DNA from: Verrucomicrobiota bacterium | GTDB taxonomy: Bacteria; Verrucomicrobiota; Verrucomicrobiia; Limisphaerales; UBA9464 | DNA: 6,204 nt | Direction of reading: 5' to 3' | Assembly: GCA_025354845.1 (NCBI GenBank) | Contig: JANXMD010000501.1 | Span: 1 to 6,204, forward strand | Part shown: positions 1 through 4,784 of the stretch, piece by piece | How the letters are laid out: each line of letters starts with the position of its first letter | Numbering within the stretch: position 1 is the first letter of the stretch | Notes under the pieces: model-generated | What the model was told of the DNA's origin: nothing | Databases searched by the model: none | The model's input: the letters and a program-made list of their open reading frames with translations, nothing else | Program-made: the position numbers and the translations under genes

Positions 1-50
1 CGCAAGCTCCGCTCTCTGTCCACCTTGACTCCTGCGCTCCACCGCCCCGG

Positions 51-73
51 TCACGAACCCTCCGGGCTCGTGA
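51..73. repeat. Hairpin with 3-nt loop
   Basis: TCACGA (51-56) pairs with TCGTGA (68-73), and CCC (58-60) pairs with GGG (64-66) around the loop TCC, with one mismatch (57/67). No T-tract follows, so it does not look like a simple intrinsic terminator. It is the first of three hairpins in the 222 bases before the first gene. No gene is visible in 1-222. Confidence 0.55.
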
Positions 74-79
74 AGCGGT

Positions 80-98
80 CGGCCCGCTGGGCGGGCCG
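80..98. repeat. GC-rich hairpin
   Basis: CGGCCCGC (80-87) and GCGGGCCG (91-98) form a perfect 8-bp stem with the loop TGG. No T-run follows on either strand. It lies 6 bases after the previous hairpin and 14 bases before the long one at 113-180. Confidence 0.6.
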
Positions 99-112
99 TC
101 GTCAAAGGCATC

Positions 113-180
113 TTTTCCGAAGGAGGGGGAGGAGTTCTTCCACGAGGGAAGACATCAACTCCTCCCCCTCCTCCGGGAAA
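113..180. repeat. Very long hairpin with polypurine arm
   Basis: The 16 bases 121-136 (AGGAGGGGGAGGAGTT) are perfectly complementary to 157-172. The stem extends outwards through 113-119/174-180 with one mismatch (120/173) and one G-U pair. Inside, CTTCC (137-141) pairs with GGAAG (147-151) around the loop ACGAG, leaving 152-156 as a bulge. The total is about 28 pairs. The 5' arm is purine-only and its first 13 bases are also a mirror repeat. No T-tract follows. The hairpin ends 32 bases before the ribosome binding site of the gene at 223, so a leader or attenuator role is possible but unproven. Confidence 0.8.
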
Positions 181-211
181 ATCGTTTCGGGGACCGGGGG
201 AGGCATTTCAT

Positions 212-217
212 TGGAGG
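212..217 (+). promoter_or_regulatory. Ribosome binding site fixing the start at 223
   Basis: TGGAGG lies 5 bases before the ATG at 223. It selects this start over the in-frame upstream start at 25, whose extra 66 codons would be read through the long hairpin and resemble no protein. This is one of the few clear Shine-Dalgarno sites in the window. Confidence 0.7.
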
Positions 218-222
218 CTACT

Positions 223-495
223 ATGGAAACCAGACACATCACCCTTGGACGAACGGTAATCACGCCGAATGCCCAAACAACCTTGCACCCGGAGGACGTA
301 CTCGAATCGCTGGGGCGTCATCTCCGGGGCGATTGGGGTGACTGCGGAAAGCATGATGCAGCGGAAAACGAGTTCGCCCTGGGCAAACGACTGCGCCTGT
401 TCTCGGTTTACCATGACCGGCACGGGACGAAGTTTTGGATCATCACCGAGGCCGACCGCAGCTCGACCTGTATCTTGCTGCCGGAAGACTACTAA
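223..495 (+). CDS. Small conserved hypothetical protein (plasmid/island-associated family)
   Basis: This gene encodes a 90-residue soluble protein without signal peptide or membrane segment. Its recognisable features are HLRGDWGD at residues 33-40, RLFSVY at 58-63, and a C-terminal block with FWIITEADRS (71-80) ending in LLPEDY. From memory, this is a family of roughly 90-residue proteins found on plasmids and genomic islands. It is often labelled 'plasmid related protein' or, without good grounds, 'type I restriction endonuclease subunit M'. It has no methylase motifs, so the restriction label should not be copied. The function is unknown. The start is chosen from TGGAGG at 212-217. The gene is monocistronic: a long hairpin precedes it and a terminator follows directly. 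It converges with the toxin remnant at 622. Recognition of the family is good; its role is unknown. Confidence 0.85.
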   Translation: METRHITLGRTVITPNAQTTLHPEDVLESLGRHLRGDWGDCGKHDAAENEFALGKRLRLFSVYHDRHGTKFWIITEADRSSTCILLPEDY

Positions 496-502
496 TCGGC
501 CC

Positions 503-535
503 GGCCGCCGCTTCGCGGTGGCGGCCATTTTCTTT
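503..535 (+). terminator. Intrinsic terminator of the 223-495 gene
   Basis: GGCCGCC (503-509) pairs with GGCGGCC (520-526), and the stem is followed by ATTTTCTTT (527-535). An alternative inner pairing CCGC (508-511)/GCGG (515-518) around TTC is also possible. It begins 8 bases after the stop codon. Confidence 0.75.
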
Positions 536-621
536 CGGGAGGCCTGCTGAATCGCCGCGCTCGCGACCACGTCGCTCGCGTCAGTTTCCACCCGGCCTTG
601 GTTAAGTCGCGCGATTTCGAA

Positions 622-1290
622 TCACCCAGCCCCCCAAGGCCCGCCCTTTGTCCAAGAGCCCGGCGAATTGCCTTCAATTCGCGCCGCGGCGGCGGCCGAA
701 AGCAGGAAATCCCCGGCCACCCGCACGACTTCCGAAAAGTCTGGCGTCGGCTCGGTCCGGACGACTTTTCGCCAGAACGCCTTCCACTGGGTGTGCTTGA
801 TGGGTTCGACCGCAAAGGCGGTGCTCAGTCCGATGGGAACAGTTGCTGGAATCTCCGTACGTCGCCGGGCGAACGTCGCGGCGATGGCCCGCGCCAACCG
901 CTCGCCTTGGAAATCAAACCGCTGCGAGAGCAGCCAGACGTCGAAGTAGTCTTTCATCCGGGTATTGCGCTCGCCCAGGGAAACCATCGCCTCGAACTTC
1001 TCCGCCAGCGCGGTCTCTTTGGTGTAGGCCCGCAGCAGGGGCTTAGGCATTTCGAGCAAGGTGGGAAACTCAATCTCCTCGGGCTCCACCGTGAACGCGT
1101 CGCCGTAACCAATGTCGGCCTGCACCGGGATGCGGGCGTTGCCAACCCGCGCCCGAAGCGTGACCCGGACGCCGACGTATTCCTGTTCGGCGCGGATCGG
1201 CGCCGCCTTGATGGAGTCCTCCTCGAACTGGCCGCCGTCGTCGTCCACCGGCACGGCGCGAATTTCGAGGAGATCCTTCGAACGCCGGGT
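622..1290 (-). pseudogene. abiEii: AbiEii/AbiGii-type nucleotidyltransferase toxin, N-terminally truncated remnant
   Basis: In the open frame read from 1473 down to 622, the part from about residue 65 onwards matches the middle and C-terminal portions of AbiEii/AbiGii type IV toxins. Visible blocks are IRAEQEYVGVRV, FPTLLEMPKPLLRAY, EKFEAMVSLGERNTRMKDYF, and the family's usual end, GGPW followed by three residues. Full-length members are roughly 290 residues. Here the first 85-100 residues, which carry the nucleotidyltransferase Gly-Ser/DLD region, are absent. The 64 codons before the homology (about 1473-1282) are unlike the family. They are simply the antisense of the promoter and signal-peptide region of the 1424 gene, so the frame is open there by chance. 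A working toxin is unlikely. The partner antitoxin is at 3840-4433 on the same strand, about 2.5 kb away. The exact breakpoint lies somewhere between about 1280 and 1330. Confidence 0.85.
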
Positions 1291-1321
1291 AGCTTCCGTC
1301 ACCAGAAATTCCCTGCCGTGA

Positions 1322-1362
1322 CAAAATGTTTGCGGGATTTCGCTGGCACCGGTGTAAGCGAC
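1322..1362 (+). promoter_or_regulatory. Candidate ECF sigma promoter, copy 1
   Basis: CAAAA-N3-TTG-N-GGGATTT (1322-1340), 10 bases, then GGTGTAAGCGAC (1351-1362). Nearly the same arrangement with identical spacing is found at 1944-1984. Each copy lies 50-60 bases before the start of a small exported thiol protein. Which parts act as -35 and -10 cannot be settled from two copies. The shared sequence and the ECF sigma gene in the same cassette suggest autoregulated sigma-dependent transcription. This is inference. Confidence 0.65.
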
Positions 1363-1423
1363 TTCAGAGAGGGGCATTTCGCCACTCCTGAGCGACAAAT
1401 CACACAGCAACACAAAACACACT

Positions 1424-1849
1424 ATGAAAACCAAATTGAACCTCCTGAGCCGCCTCGCCGTGGTCATCGTCACCCTGATTTCGCTAGGGGGACTCTCTGC
1501 GCGTGGTGAAGATCAACACCTTGCCATGAAGGGGGCGCAGCACCTTCAGTATCTCAACAGCCCTGAGCAGGCGAAGGCCCTCAAGTCTGGAGACACCATC
1601 GCCATGGCGTGTTCGATGTGCAAAAACGTTTCGGTCACCCGGATCGAACGGCAGAAGGGGCGTGAACTCCTTACGCCAGGTTCGAAGCACGAGTGCTCGA
1701 TGTGTGGCGGGACCGTTGAGACGGTTGGCCAACGCATGGACAAGAAAGAAATCATCAAGCACACCTGCAGCAAGTGTGGCGGTGAATCCGCATACTGCTG
1801 CGCCACCAAGCGCGACGGTGCAAAGACCGAAGGCATGGAGACGAAGTAA
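1424..1849 (+). CDS. Exported cysteine-rich protein with three CxxC pairs (putative metal-binding)
   Basis: The protein has 141 residues with a typical Sec signal peptide: MKTK, then a hydrophobic stretch at about 8-24, and likely cleavage near A26. The mature part holds eight cysteines: C63-SM-C66, C91-SM-C94, C115-SK-C118 and the adjacent pair C125-C126. Two of the CxxC pairs continue with GG (CSMCGG, CSKCGG), as in zinc-ribbon-like knuckles. Lysines and charged residues fill the rest. I do not recognise a named family. Binding of a soft or transition metal in the periplasm is the natural reading, given the heavy-metal sensor and sigma factor encoded downstream. No Shine-Dalgarno sequence precedes the ATG. 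A candidate sigma-dependent promoter lies at 1322-1362 and a terminator hairpin follows at 1891-1927. The gene overlaps the antisense of the AbiEii remnant's false N-terminal extension. A thiol-disulfide or structural role cannot be excluded. Confidence 0.85.
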   Translation: MKTKLNLLSRLAVVIVTLISLGGLSARGEDQHLAMKGAQHLQYLNSPEQAKALKSGDTIAMACSMCKNVSVTRIERQKGRELLTPGSKHECSMCGGTVETVGQRMDKKEIIKHTCSKCGGESAYCCATKRDGAKTEGMETK

Positions 1850-1890
1850 TCCTCGCTCGCAGGACCTGACCTCACGTAGTTGGAATCCCC

Positions 1891-1927
1891 ACTCCCAATC
1901 ACCACCTCGGGTGGCGATTGGGAGTTT
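1891..1927 (+). terminator. Long hairpin after the 1424-1849 gene, probable terminator
   Basis: ACTCCCAATC (1891-1900) pairs with GATTGGGAGT (1916-1925), and CCACC (1902-1906) with GGTGG (1910-1914), with one A/C mismatch and the loop TCG: 15 pairs in all. Only three T residues (1925-1927) follow, so termination may be incomplete. It separates the first thiol gene from the second promoter copy, which starts 17 bases later. Confidence 0.65.
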
Positions 1928-1943
1928 GTGCGTTCAACCGGAG

Positions 1944-1984
1944 CAAAAAAGTTGAGGGATTTGGACGGCTGCGGTGTAGGCGAC
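1944..1984 (+). promoter_or_regulatory. Candidate ECF sigma promoter, copy 2
   Basis: CAAAA-N3-TTG-N-GGGATTT (1944-1962), 10 bases, then GGTGTAGGCGAC (1973-1984). Apart from the variable positions, it matches copy 1 at 1322-1362 in both order and spacing, while the 10-base spacer itself matches at only about half its positions. This pattern of conserved blocks around a diverged spacer is what a promoter under selection would show. It lies 51 bases before the ATG at 2036. Confidence 0.65.
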
Positions 1985-2035
1985 AATGAAGGGCGACGAA
2001 AACCGCCGCCCGCGTCGAAAAAGCTCAATCGAACT

Positions 2036-2305
2036 ATGAAGACACTGAAAGTTGCCCTGACGACCGTCACGCTTGTTGCTTCGGCTTGGATCGTTACCAC
2101 GGCTGCTGATGCGCTGCTGTTTCCACGCGCTGCGGCAAACTCTGCCCGGATAGCCGAAGGGACCAACGTGGCGCCTGCGAACCATGAAGGGATCCATGCA
2201 ATGGGTTGCATGGTATCCTCGCACGGAGCCGACGCTTCCACAGAGGCAATGGCGCATTGCAAGACCATGAAGAAAGACCATGCTGCCAAGAGTTGCTGCC
2301 ATTGA
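2036..2305 (+). CDS. Small exported Cys/His/Met-rich protein (putative metal-binding)
   Basis: The protein has 89 residues. Its N-terminal signal or anchor is MKTLK followed by a hydrophobic stretch at about 7-27, with possible cleavage in the Ala-rich part around 23-34. The C-terminal half is rich in potential metal ligands: H50, H54, M56, C58, M59, H63, M72, H74, C75, M78, H82, and a final C87-C88-H89. The frame is open upstream to 1880, but the ATG at 2036 is chosen because the signal peptide begins there and the upstream part would run through the promoter copy at 1944-1984. There is no Shine-Dalgarno sequence. A terminator-like hairpin follows directly (2320-2344). I do not recognise a named family. 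A periplasmic metal chaperone, scavenger or sensor accessory is inferred from ligands and context. Confidence 0.8.
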   Translation: MKTLKVALTTVTLVASAWIVTTAADALLFPRAAANSARIAEGTNVAPANHEGIHAMGCMVSSHGADASTEAMAHCKTMKKDHAAKSCCH

Positions 2306-2319
2306 TCCGAAAGCGCAAC

Positions 2320-2344
2320 GCGGCGGGTTCACTCGCCGCTTTTT
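2320..2344 (+). terminator. Intrinsic terminator/attenuator just before the anti-sigma gene
   Basis: GCGGCGGG (2320-2327) pairs with CTCGCCGC (2332-2339, one G-U pair) around the loop TTCA, followed by TTTTT (2340-2344). The T-tract ends 3 bases before the ATG at 2348. It can end the transcript of the 2036 gene and would limit read-through into the sensor/sigma genes. Confidence 0.75.
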
Positions 2345-2347
2345 CCC

Positions 2348-2680
2348 ATGAATGCTCCCGCTCAAAACGAGACCGACGCGAAACTGACCGTCCTGCTGAA
2401 GGAGGCGCATCCGAGCCCTTCATTGCCACCGCGCTTCCAGGAAGGGGTGTGGGCGCGATTGGCTAGCCTCGAAGCAAAATCACCGATCAGGAACGAGGCC
2501 GGGTGGTTTGAGCAGTTCGTCGCCGGTTTGCTCCGACCCGCGTACGCGTCGGTGGTTGTCGCCTCCGTGATGCTTCTGGGCGCATTGCTTGGAGTGCGGA
2601 ACGGGGAGCAGTCGACGCACCGGGTTGAGCAAGACCGGTATCTGGCGGCGGTCAGCCCATTTCATCGGCCGGCTCCATGA
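2348..2680 (+). CDS. Putative membrane anti-sigma factor (CnrY-like by position and topology)
   Basis: The protein has 110 residues. A hydrophilic N-terminal part of about 64 residues includes LPPRFQEGVWARLASLE (27-43). One membrane helix follows at about 65-83 (AYASVVVASVMLLGALLGV), then a tail of about 27 residues with RYLAAVSPFH. This is the layout of a small single-pass anti-sigma factor: a cytoplasmic N-terminus to hold the sigma factor and a short periplasmic tail to meet the sensor. It occupies the position of cnrY in cnrYXH and overlaps the sensor gene by ATGA (2677-2680), suggesting translational coupling. Sequence similarity to CnrY itself is not evident to me, so the role rests on size, topology and gene order. 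The ATG has no Shine-Dalgarno sequence and sits 3 bases after a terminator T-tract. Confidence 0.7.
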   Translation: MNAPAQNETDAKLTVLLKEAHPSPSLPPRFQEGVWARLASLEAKSPIRNEAGWFEQFVAGLLRPAYASVVVASVMLLGALLGVRNGEQSTHRVEQDRYLAAVSPFHRPAP

Positions 2681-3165
2681 GAAGCCTTCATCCGTTCCGA
2701 ATACTGATTCTGGCCATGCTGGTGGCCGCCTCGGCCTTTGCTGCCTGTTTTTCGATCGCCTCATGTGCGAAGCGGCACGGAACGAGGGAATCTGACGATC
2801 TCGCCTGGTTGTGCAGCGAGTTCCATCTGTCGGAACCAGAACTAAGTCAGGTTCGAGCCCTACACGCCAGCTATCTCCCGAAGTGCGAGGCGATGTGCGT
2901 TCGAATCGTCGAGAAGAACCGGGAGCTTGGCAGCCTGCTCAACGGGGTGAAGGAGGTCACACCCGCGGTGGAACAGAAATTGGCAGAAGTCGCCGCGCTT
3001 CGGGCAGAGTGCCAGGCTCAGATGCTCAGGCACTTTTTGGAGGTCTCTCGAACCATGTCTGCCGAGCAGGGGGCGCGATACCTTATCATGATGGAGCGGC
3101 TTACCCTTGATCCTCGGGGCCAATCGCGGGACGACATGATGCACTCCATCCATGAACATCCCTGA
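2677..3165 (+). CDS. Periplasmic heavy-metal sensor, CnrX/Spy-CpxP-like
   Basis: The protein has 162 residues. Its N-terminal membrane segment or signal (about 8-27) is followed by a helical periplasmic domain. LAWLCSEFHLSEPELSQVRA (42-61), later ALHASY and C70-EAM-C74, an Ala/Glu-rich helix (about 93-118), H119, and MSAEQGARYLIMME (127-140) fit the heavy-metal sensor branch of the Spy/CpxP/ZraP superfamily. Members sense Ni, Co, Zn or Cu ions in the periplasm and release an anti-sigma factor. Candidate ligands are H50, E53, H63, C70, C74, C112, H119 and M140, besides the His/Met-rich tail (MMHSIHEHP). The cysteines are more numerous than I would expect for CnrX, which might shift metal preference; this is inference. 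C24 in FAAC is only a poor lipobox. The gene overlaps the anti-sigma gene by 4 bases and the sigma gene by 14. Confidence 0.82.
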   Translation: MRSLHPFRILILAMLVAASAFAACFSIASCAKRHGTRESDDLAWLCSEFHLSEPELSQVRALHASYLPKCEAMCVRIVEKNRELGSLLNGVKEVTPAVEQKLAEVAALRAECQAQMLRHFLEVSRTMSAEQGARYLIMMERLTLDPRGQSRDDMMHSIHEHP

Positions 3166-3739
3166 ATTGGATGCCCAGGATCGGGAGGACATGGCCCTCC
3201 TGGTCACAGGAAAAGAGAGCGCTCTCAACTCAATCATGGACCGGCATGCGGGACCGTTATTTGGATTTCTTTACCGGTTCGTTCGCGACGAGGATGCGGC
3301 ACAGGATTTGGCGCAGGAAACCTTCGTCCGGGTCTTCCAGAACCGATCTCAGTTCGATTCCGACCACCTGTTTTCCACCTGGTTGTTCACCATCGGTGCG
3401 AACCTGGCCCGCAATCATCTGCGTTCCAAATCCCGTCGTCCTGAGGATTCGCTGGAGGCGAAGCCAGATGACGATGGATTGAGCTTCGGTGATACGCTAG
3501 TGGCACCAGGAGACACTCCAGAGGTGCATGCTCAGCGAATGGAACAGCAGAAGGCGGTCAGGGATGCTGTGGCTGCACTTCCTGATGACCTTCGCGAAGC
3601 CGTCCTGCTCTGTGAATTGGAAGAACGATCCATCTCCGAGGCGGCATGCATTTTGTCGACGACCGGGAAGGCTGTTGAGTCCCGTCTCTACCGGGCTCGA
3701 CTCAAACTTCGCTTGTGTTTAGCAAAATGGTTGTCGTAG
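3152..3739 (+). CDS. ECF-type RNA polymerase sigma factor (CnrH-like by context)
   Basis: The protein has 195 residues, the usual ECF length. Region sigma2 spans about 30-95, with LFGFLYRFVRDEDAAQDLAQ (36-55), the ETFVRVF block (56-62) and the STWLFTIGANLARNHLRSK segment (75-93) for -10 recognition and strand opening. An acidic linker (about 97-125) follows. Region sigma4 (about 135-190) contains AALPDDLREAVLL and the helix-turn-helix region through SRLYRARLKLR (177-187), which binds the -35 element. The gene is the third in the overlapping anti-sigma/sensor/sigma unit, the order of cnrYXH. It starts inside the sensor gene (14-base overlap). The probable targets are the two matching promoter sequences at 1322-1362 and 1944-1984. 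No efflux genes follow. The gene instead converges on the abiEi antitoxin, with no clear terminator between them. Confidence 0.93.
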   Translation: MNIPELDAQDREDMALLVTGKESALNSIMDRHAGPLFGFLYRFVRDEDAAQDLAQETFVRVFQNRSQFDSDHLFSTWLFTIGANLARNHLRSKSRRPEDSLEAKPDDDGLSFGDTLVAPGDTPEVHAQRMEQQKAVRDAVAALPDDLREAVLLCELEERSISEAACILSTTGKAVESRLYRARLKLRLCLAKWLS

Positions 3740-3843
3740 ATCGGATCCAGGATTCTCTGGCAACGGGTTGAAAACTGAATCTGATTTTTATCAGAGCTTA
3801 GTCTTAGTAGGCCACCGATCCGTTTTCGACCCTTCTGCTTCAT
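3740..3843. other. Junction region between sigma gene and abiEi, with abiEii start remnant
   Basis: On the minus strand abiEi ends with TGA (3842-3840), overlapping an ATG (3843-3841) as ATGA. This is the usual coupling of abiEi to abiEii. The frame from that ATG runs 51 codons to 3688, entering the antisense of the sigma gene. It shows no toxin-like sequence that I recognise. A weak hairpin TCTGAT (3780-3785)/ATCAGA (3790-3795) lies here without a T-tract. The ATG is best read as the surviving start of the disrupted toxin gene. Confidence 0.5.
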
Positions 3844-4433
3844 TCGAGCACTCCTTCCAGATACGGGCGCATGACGTTGAGCACCCGGCAGACGCGGGCG
3901 AAGCGGTAGATGTCTTCGGTCGTCACCTGCTTCTTTCTCCACGCGTCTTTCAGCGCCTCGATGGCGGTCTTGGTGCCGATCTGGTTTCGGAACTTGAAGC
4001 AGTCGGCCACTGTCTTGGCGGCGGAGTAGACTCGGACCGGCACCCCGGCGATAGTATGCGTCTCGACCCCTTCGCGAAACGCTGGCCCCGATAGGTAGTG
4101 AACCTTCAGCCGGAGGGAATCGATTCGTGGGGCGCGGGAATGGCTTTCAATGGCGATCCAGACCGCCCCGGGGCTTTCCGTGGTGAGCTCGTGGAACCGG
4201 AGTGCAGACAGGAGGCAAACCACGGCATCGGGCTTCCGCAGGGCCAGAAGGGCCAGGTCCTCATGGGACTCCAGCGGCGCGTCGGCGACGCGGTAGACGC
4301 CCCGGCCCATTTCCAGCAGCCGACCTTCGTGGGCAAGCTTGCGGATAGCGACCCGGTGCAGGGGCGACGAACGCACGCGGAAGAGCGCTCCCGACGCCGG
4401 TCCAGTTCGCTTTGTTTCCTGATTCGATCTCAC
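3840..4433 (-). CDS. abiEi: AbiEi-family type IV antitoxin/transcriptional repressor
   Basis: The protein has 197 residues, the normal length for this family. An N-terminal winged helix (about 15-50) ends in the hallmark EGRLLEMGRGVYRV (36-49). A C-terminal antitoxin domain follows with VVCLLSALRFHELTT (71-85), VPVRVYSAAKTVADCFKFRN (131-150) and the end VCRVLNVMRPYLEGVLE. In known AbiE systems this protein represses its own operon and counters the AbiEii nucleotidyltransferase without binding it directly. The start is GTG at 4433, without a Shine-Dalgarno sequence. The first 30 residues are less family-like than the rest, so a small start error or drift is possible. The expected partner toxin should begin at the ATGA overlap (3843-3840). 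Instead, the plus-strand metal cassette follows, and only the toxin's C-terminal portion remains at 622 to about 1290. The gene thus appears to be an orphan antitoxin. Confidence 0.93.
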   Translation of the reverse strand: MRSNQETKRTGPASGALFRVRSSPLHRVAIRKLAHEGRLLEMGRGVYRVADAPLESHEDLALLALRKPDAVVCLLSALRFHELTTESPGAVWIAIESHSRAPRIDSLRLKVHYLSGPAFREGVETHTIAGVPVRVYSAAKTVADCFKFRNQIGTKTAIEALKDAWRKKQVTTEDIYRFARVCRVLNVMRPYLEGVLE

Positions 4434-4442
4434 TTCGGACAG

Positions 4443-4470
4443 TTTACAACATGTCGGTAGTTATCCACAA
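4443..4470 (-). promoter_or_regulatory. Possible sigma-70 promoter of abiEi
   Basis: On the minus strand TTGTGG (4470-4465), 16 bases, then TGTAAA (4448-4443). Both are only partial matches to the consensus. Transcription would begin very near the GTG at 4433, giving an almost leaderless message, which would fit the missing Shine-Dalgarno sequence. No clear operator palindrome is visible. Confidence 0.25.
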
Positions 4471-4626
4471 GTGACGACGTTTCAAGCGGCGCACTTCAAT
4501 TTTCCGCTCGCCCGCTAGATTCAGTTTGTGGGCTCCGCATTCCACCGCAATCCTCATCTTCCATACGCCTAAACCGACGTTTGCCGCTGGAAGCGGCCCT
4601 CGTCGATTCCTCCTCGGAAGATGTCT

Positions 4627-4658
4627 TGTCCCGGTCGCCCGGGACCGGGCCTGACGGC
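4627..4658 (+). repeat. Imperfect direct repeat with internal hairpin, copy 1
   Basis: TGTCCCGGT (4627-4635), 4 bases, then CGGGACCGGGCCTGACGGC (4640-4658). It matches the copy at 4751-4784 in the first 9 bases and in 16 of the last 19. CCCGGTC and GACCGGG form an internal stem. Confidence 0.5.
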
Positions 4659-4750
4659 CCGACGGCCTGGCCAATCCTTGGAGGCTAAGTCCAACTGGAA
4701 TCATTAGCCTTCGTCGTTGGGCTCCTGTGGGCCCCTCCTCAGACCGTCGC

Positions 4751-4784
4751 TGTCCCGGTATCCACCGGGACGGAGCCTGACAGC
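4751..4784 (+). repeat. Imperfect direct repeat with internal hairpin, copy 2
   Basis: TGTCCCGGT (4751-4759), 6 bases, then CGGGACGGAGCCTGACAGC (4766-4784). An 8-bp hairpin is nested inside, and GCTGTC (4749-4754) can alternatively pair with GACAGC (4779-4784). The pattern resembles small palindromic intergenic repeats (REP-like), but only two copies are visible. Confidence 0.5.

Noticed and set aside
25..222. N-terminal extension of the 223-495 gene
   Set aside because: It has no ribosome binding site, runs through the long hairpin, and is Arg/Ser-rich without family resemblance. The start at 223 has TGGAGG at the right distance.
600..630. TTCGAATC resembling a tRNA T-loop
   Set aside because: The flanking bases do not form a T-arm stem, and no acceptor or anticodon arm is found nearby.
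1291..1473. In-frame extension of the toxin remnant to the ATG at 1473
   Set aside because: It is antisense to the promoter and signal peptide of the 1424 gene and is unlike any AbiEii N-terminus. It looks like a fusion created by chance at the breakpoint.
598..1509. 303-codon plus-strand open frame
   Set aside because: It is the antisense of the AbiEii remnant. The minus-strand frame has clear family blocks, whereas this frame has none.
1880..2035. Upstream start for the 89-residue thiol protein
   Set aside because: The extra 52 codons cover the terminator hairpin and the second promoter copy. The signal peptide begins at 2036.
1546..2289. 247-codon minus-strand open frame
   Set aside because: It is a shadow of the two thiol genes and spans a terminator and a promoter. 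It has no domain-like blocks.
1296..3766. Possible inverted terminal repeats: 1296-1308 against 3754-3766 (10 of 13 matching)
   Set aside because: A match of this quality is expected by chance when two regions of about 100 bases are compared. No transposase is present.
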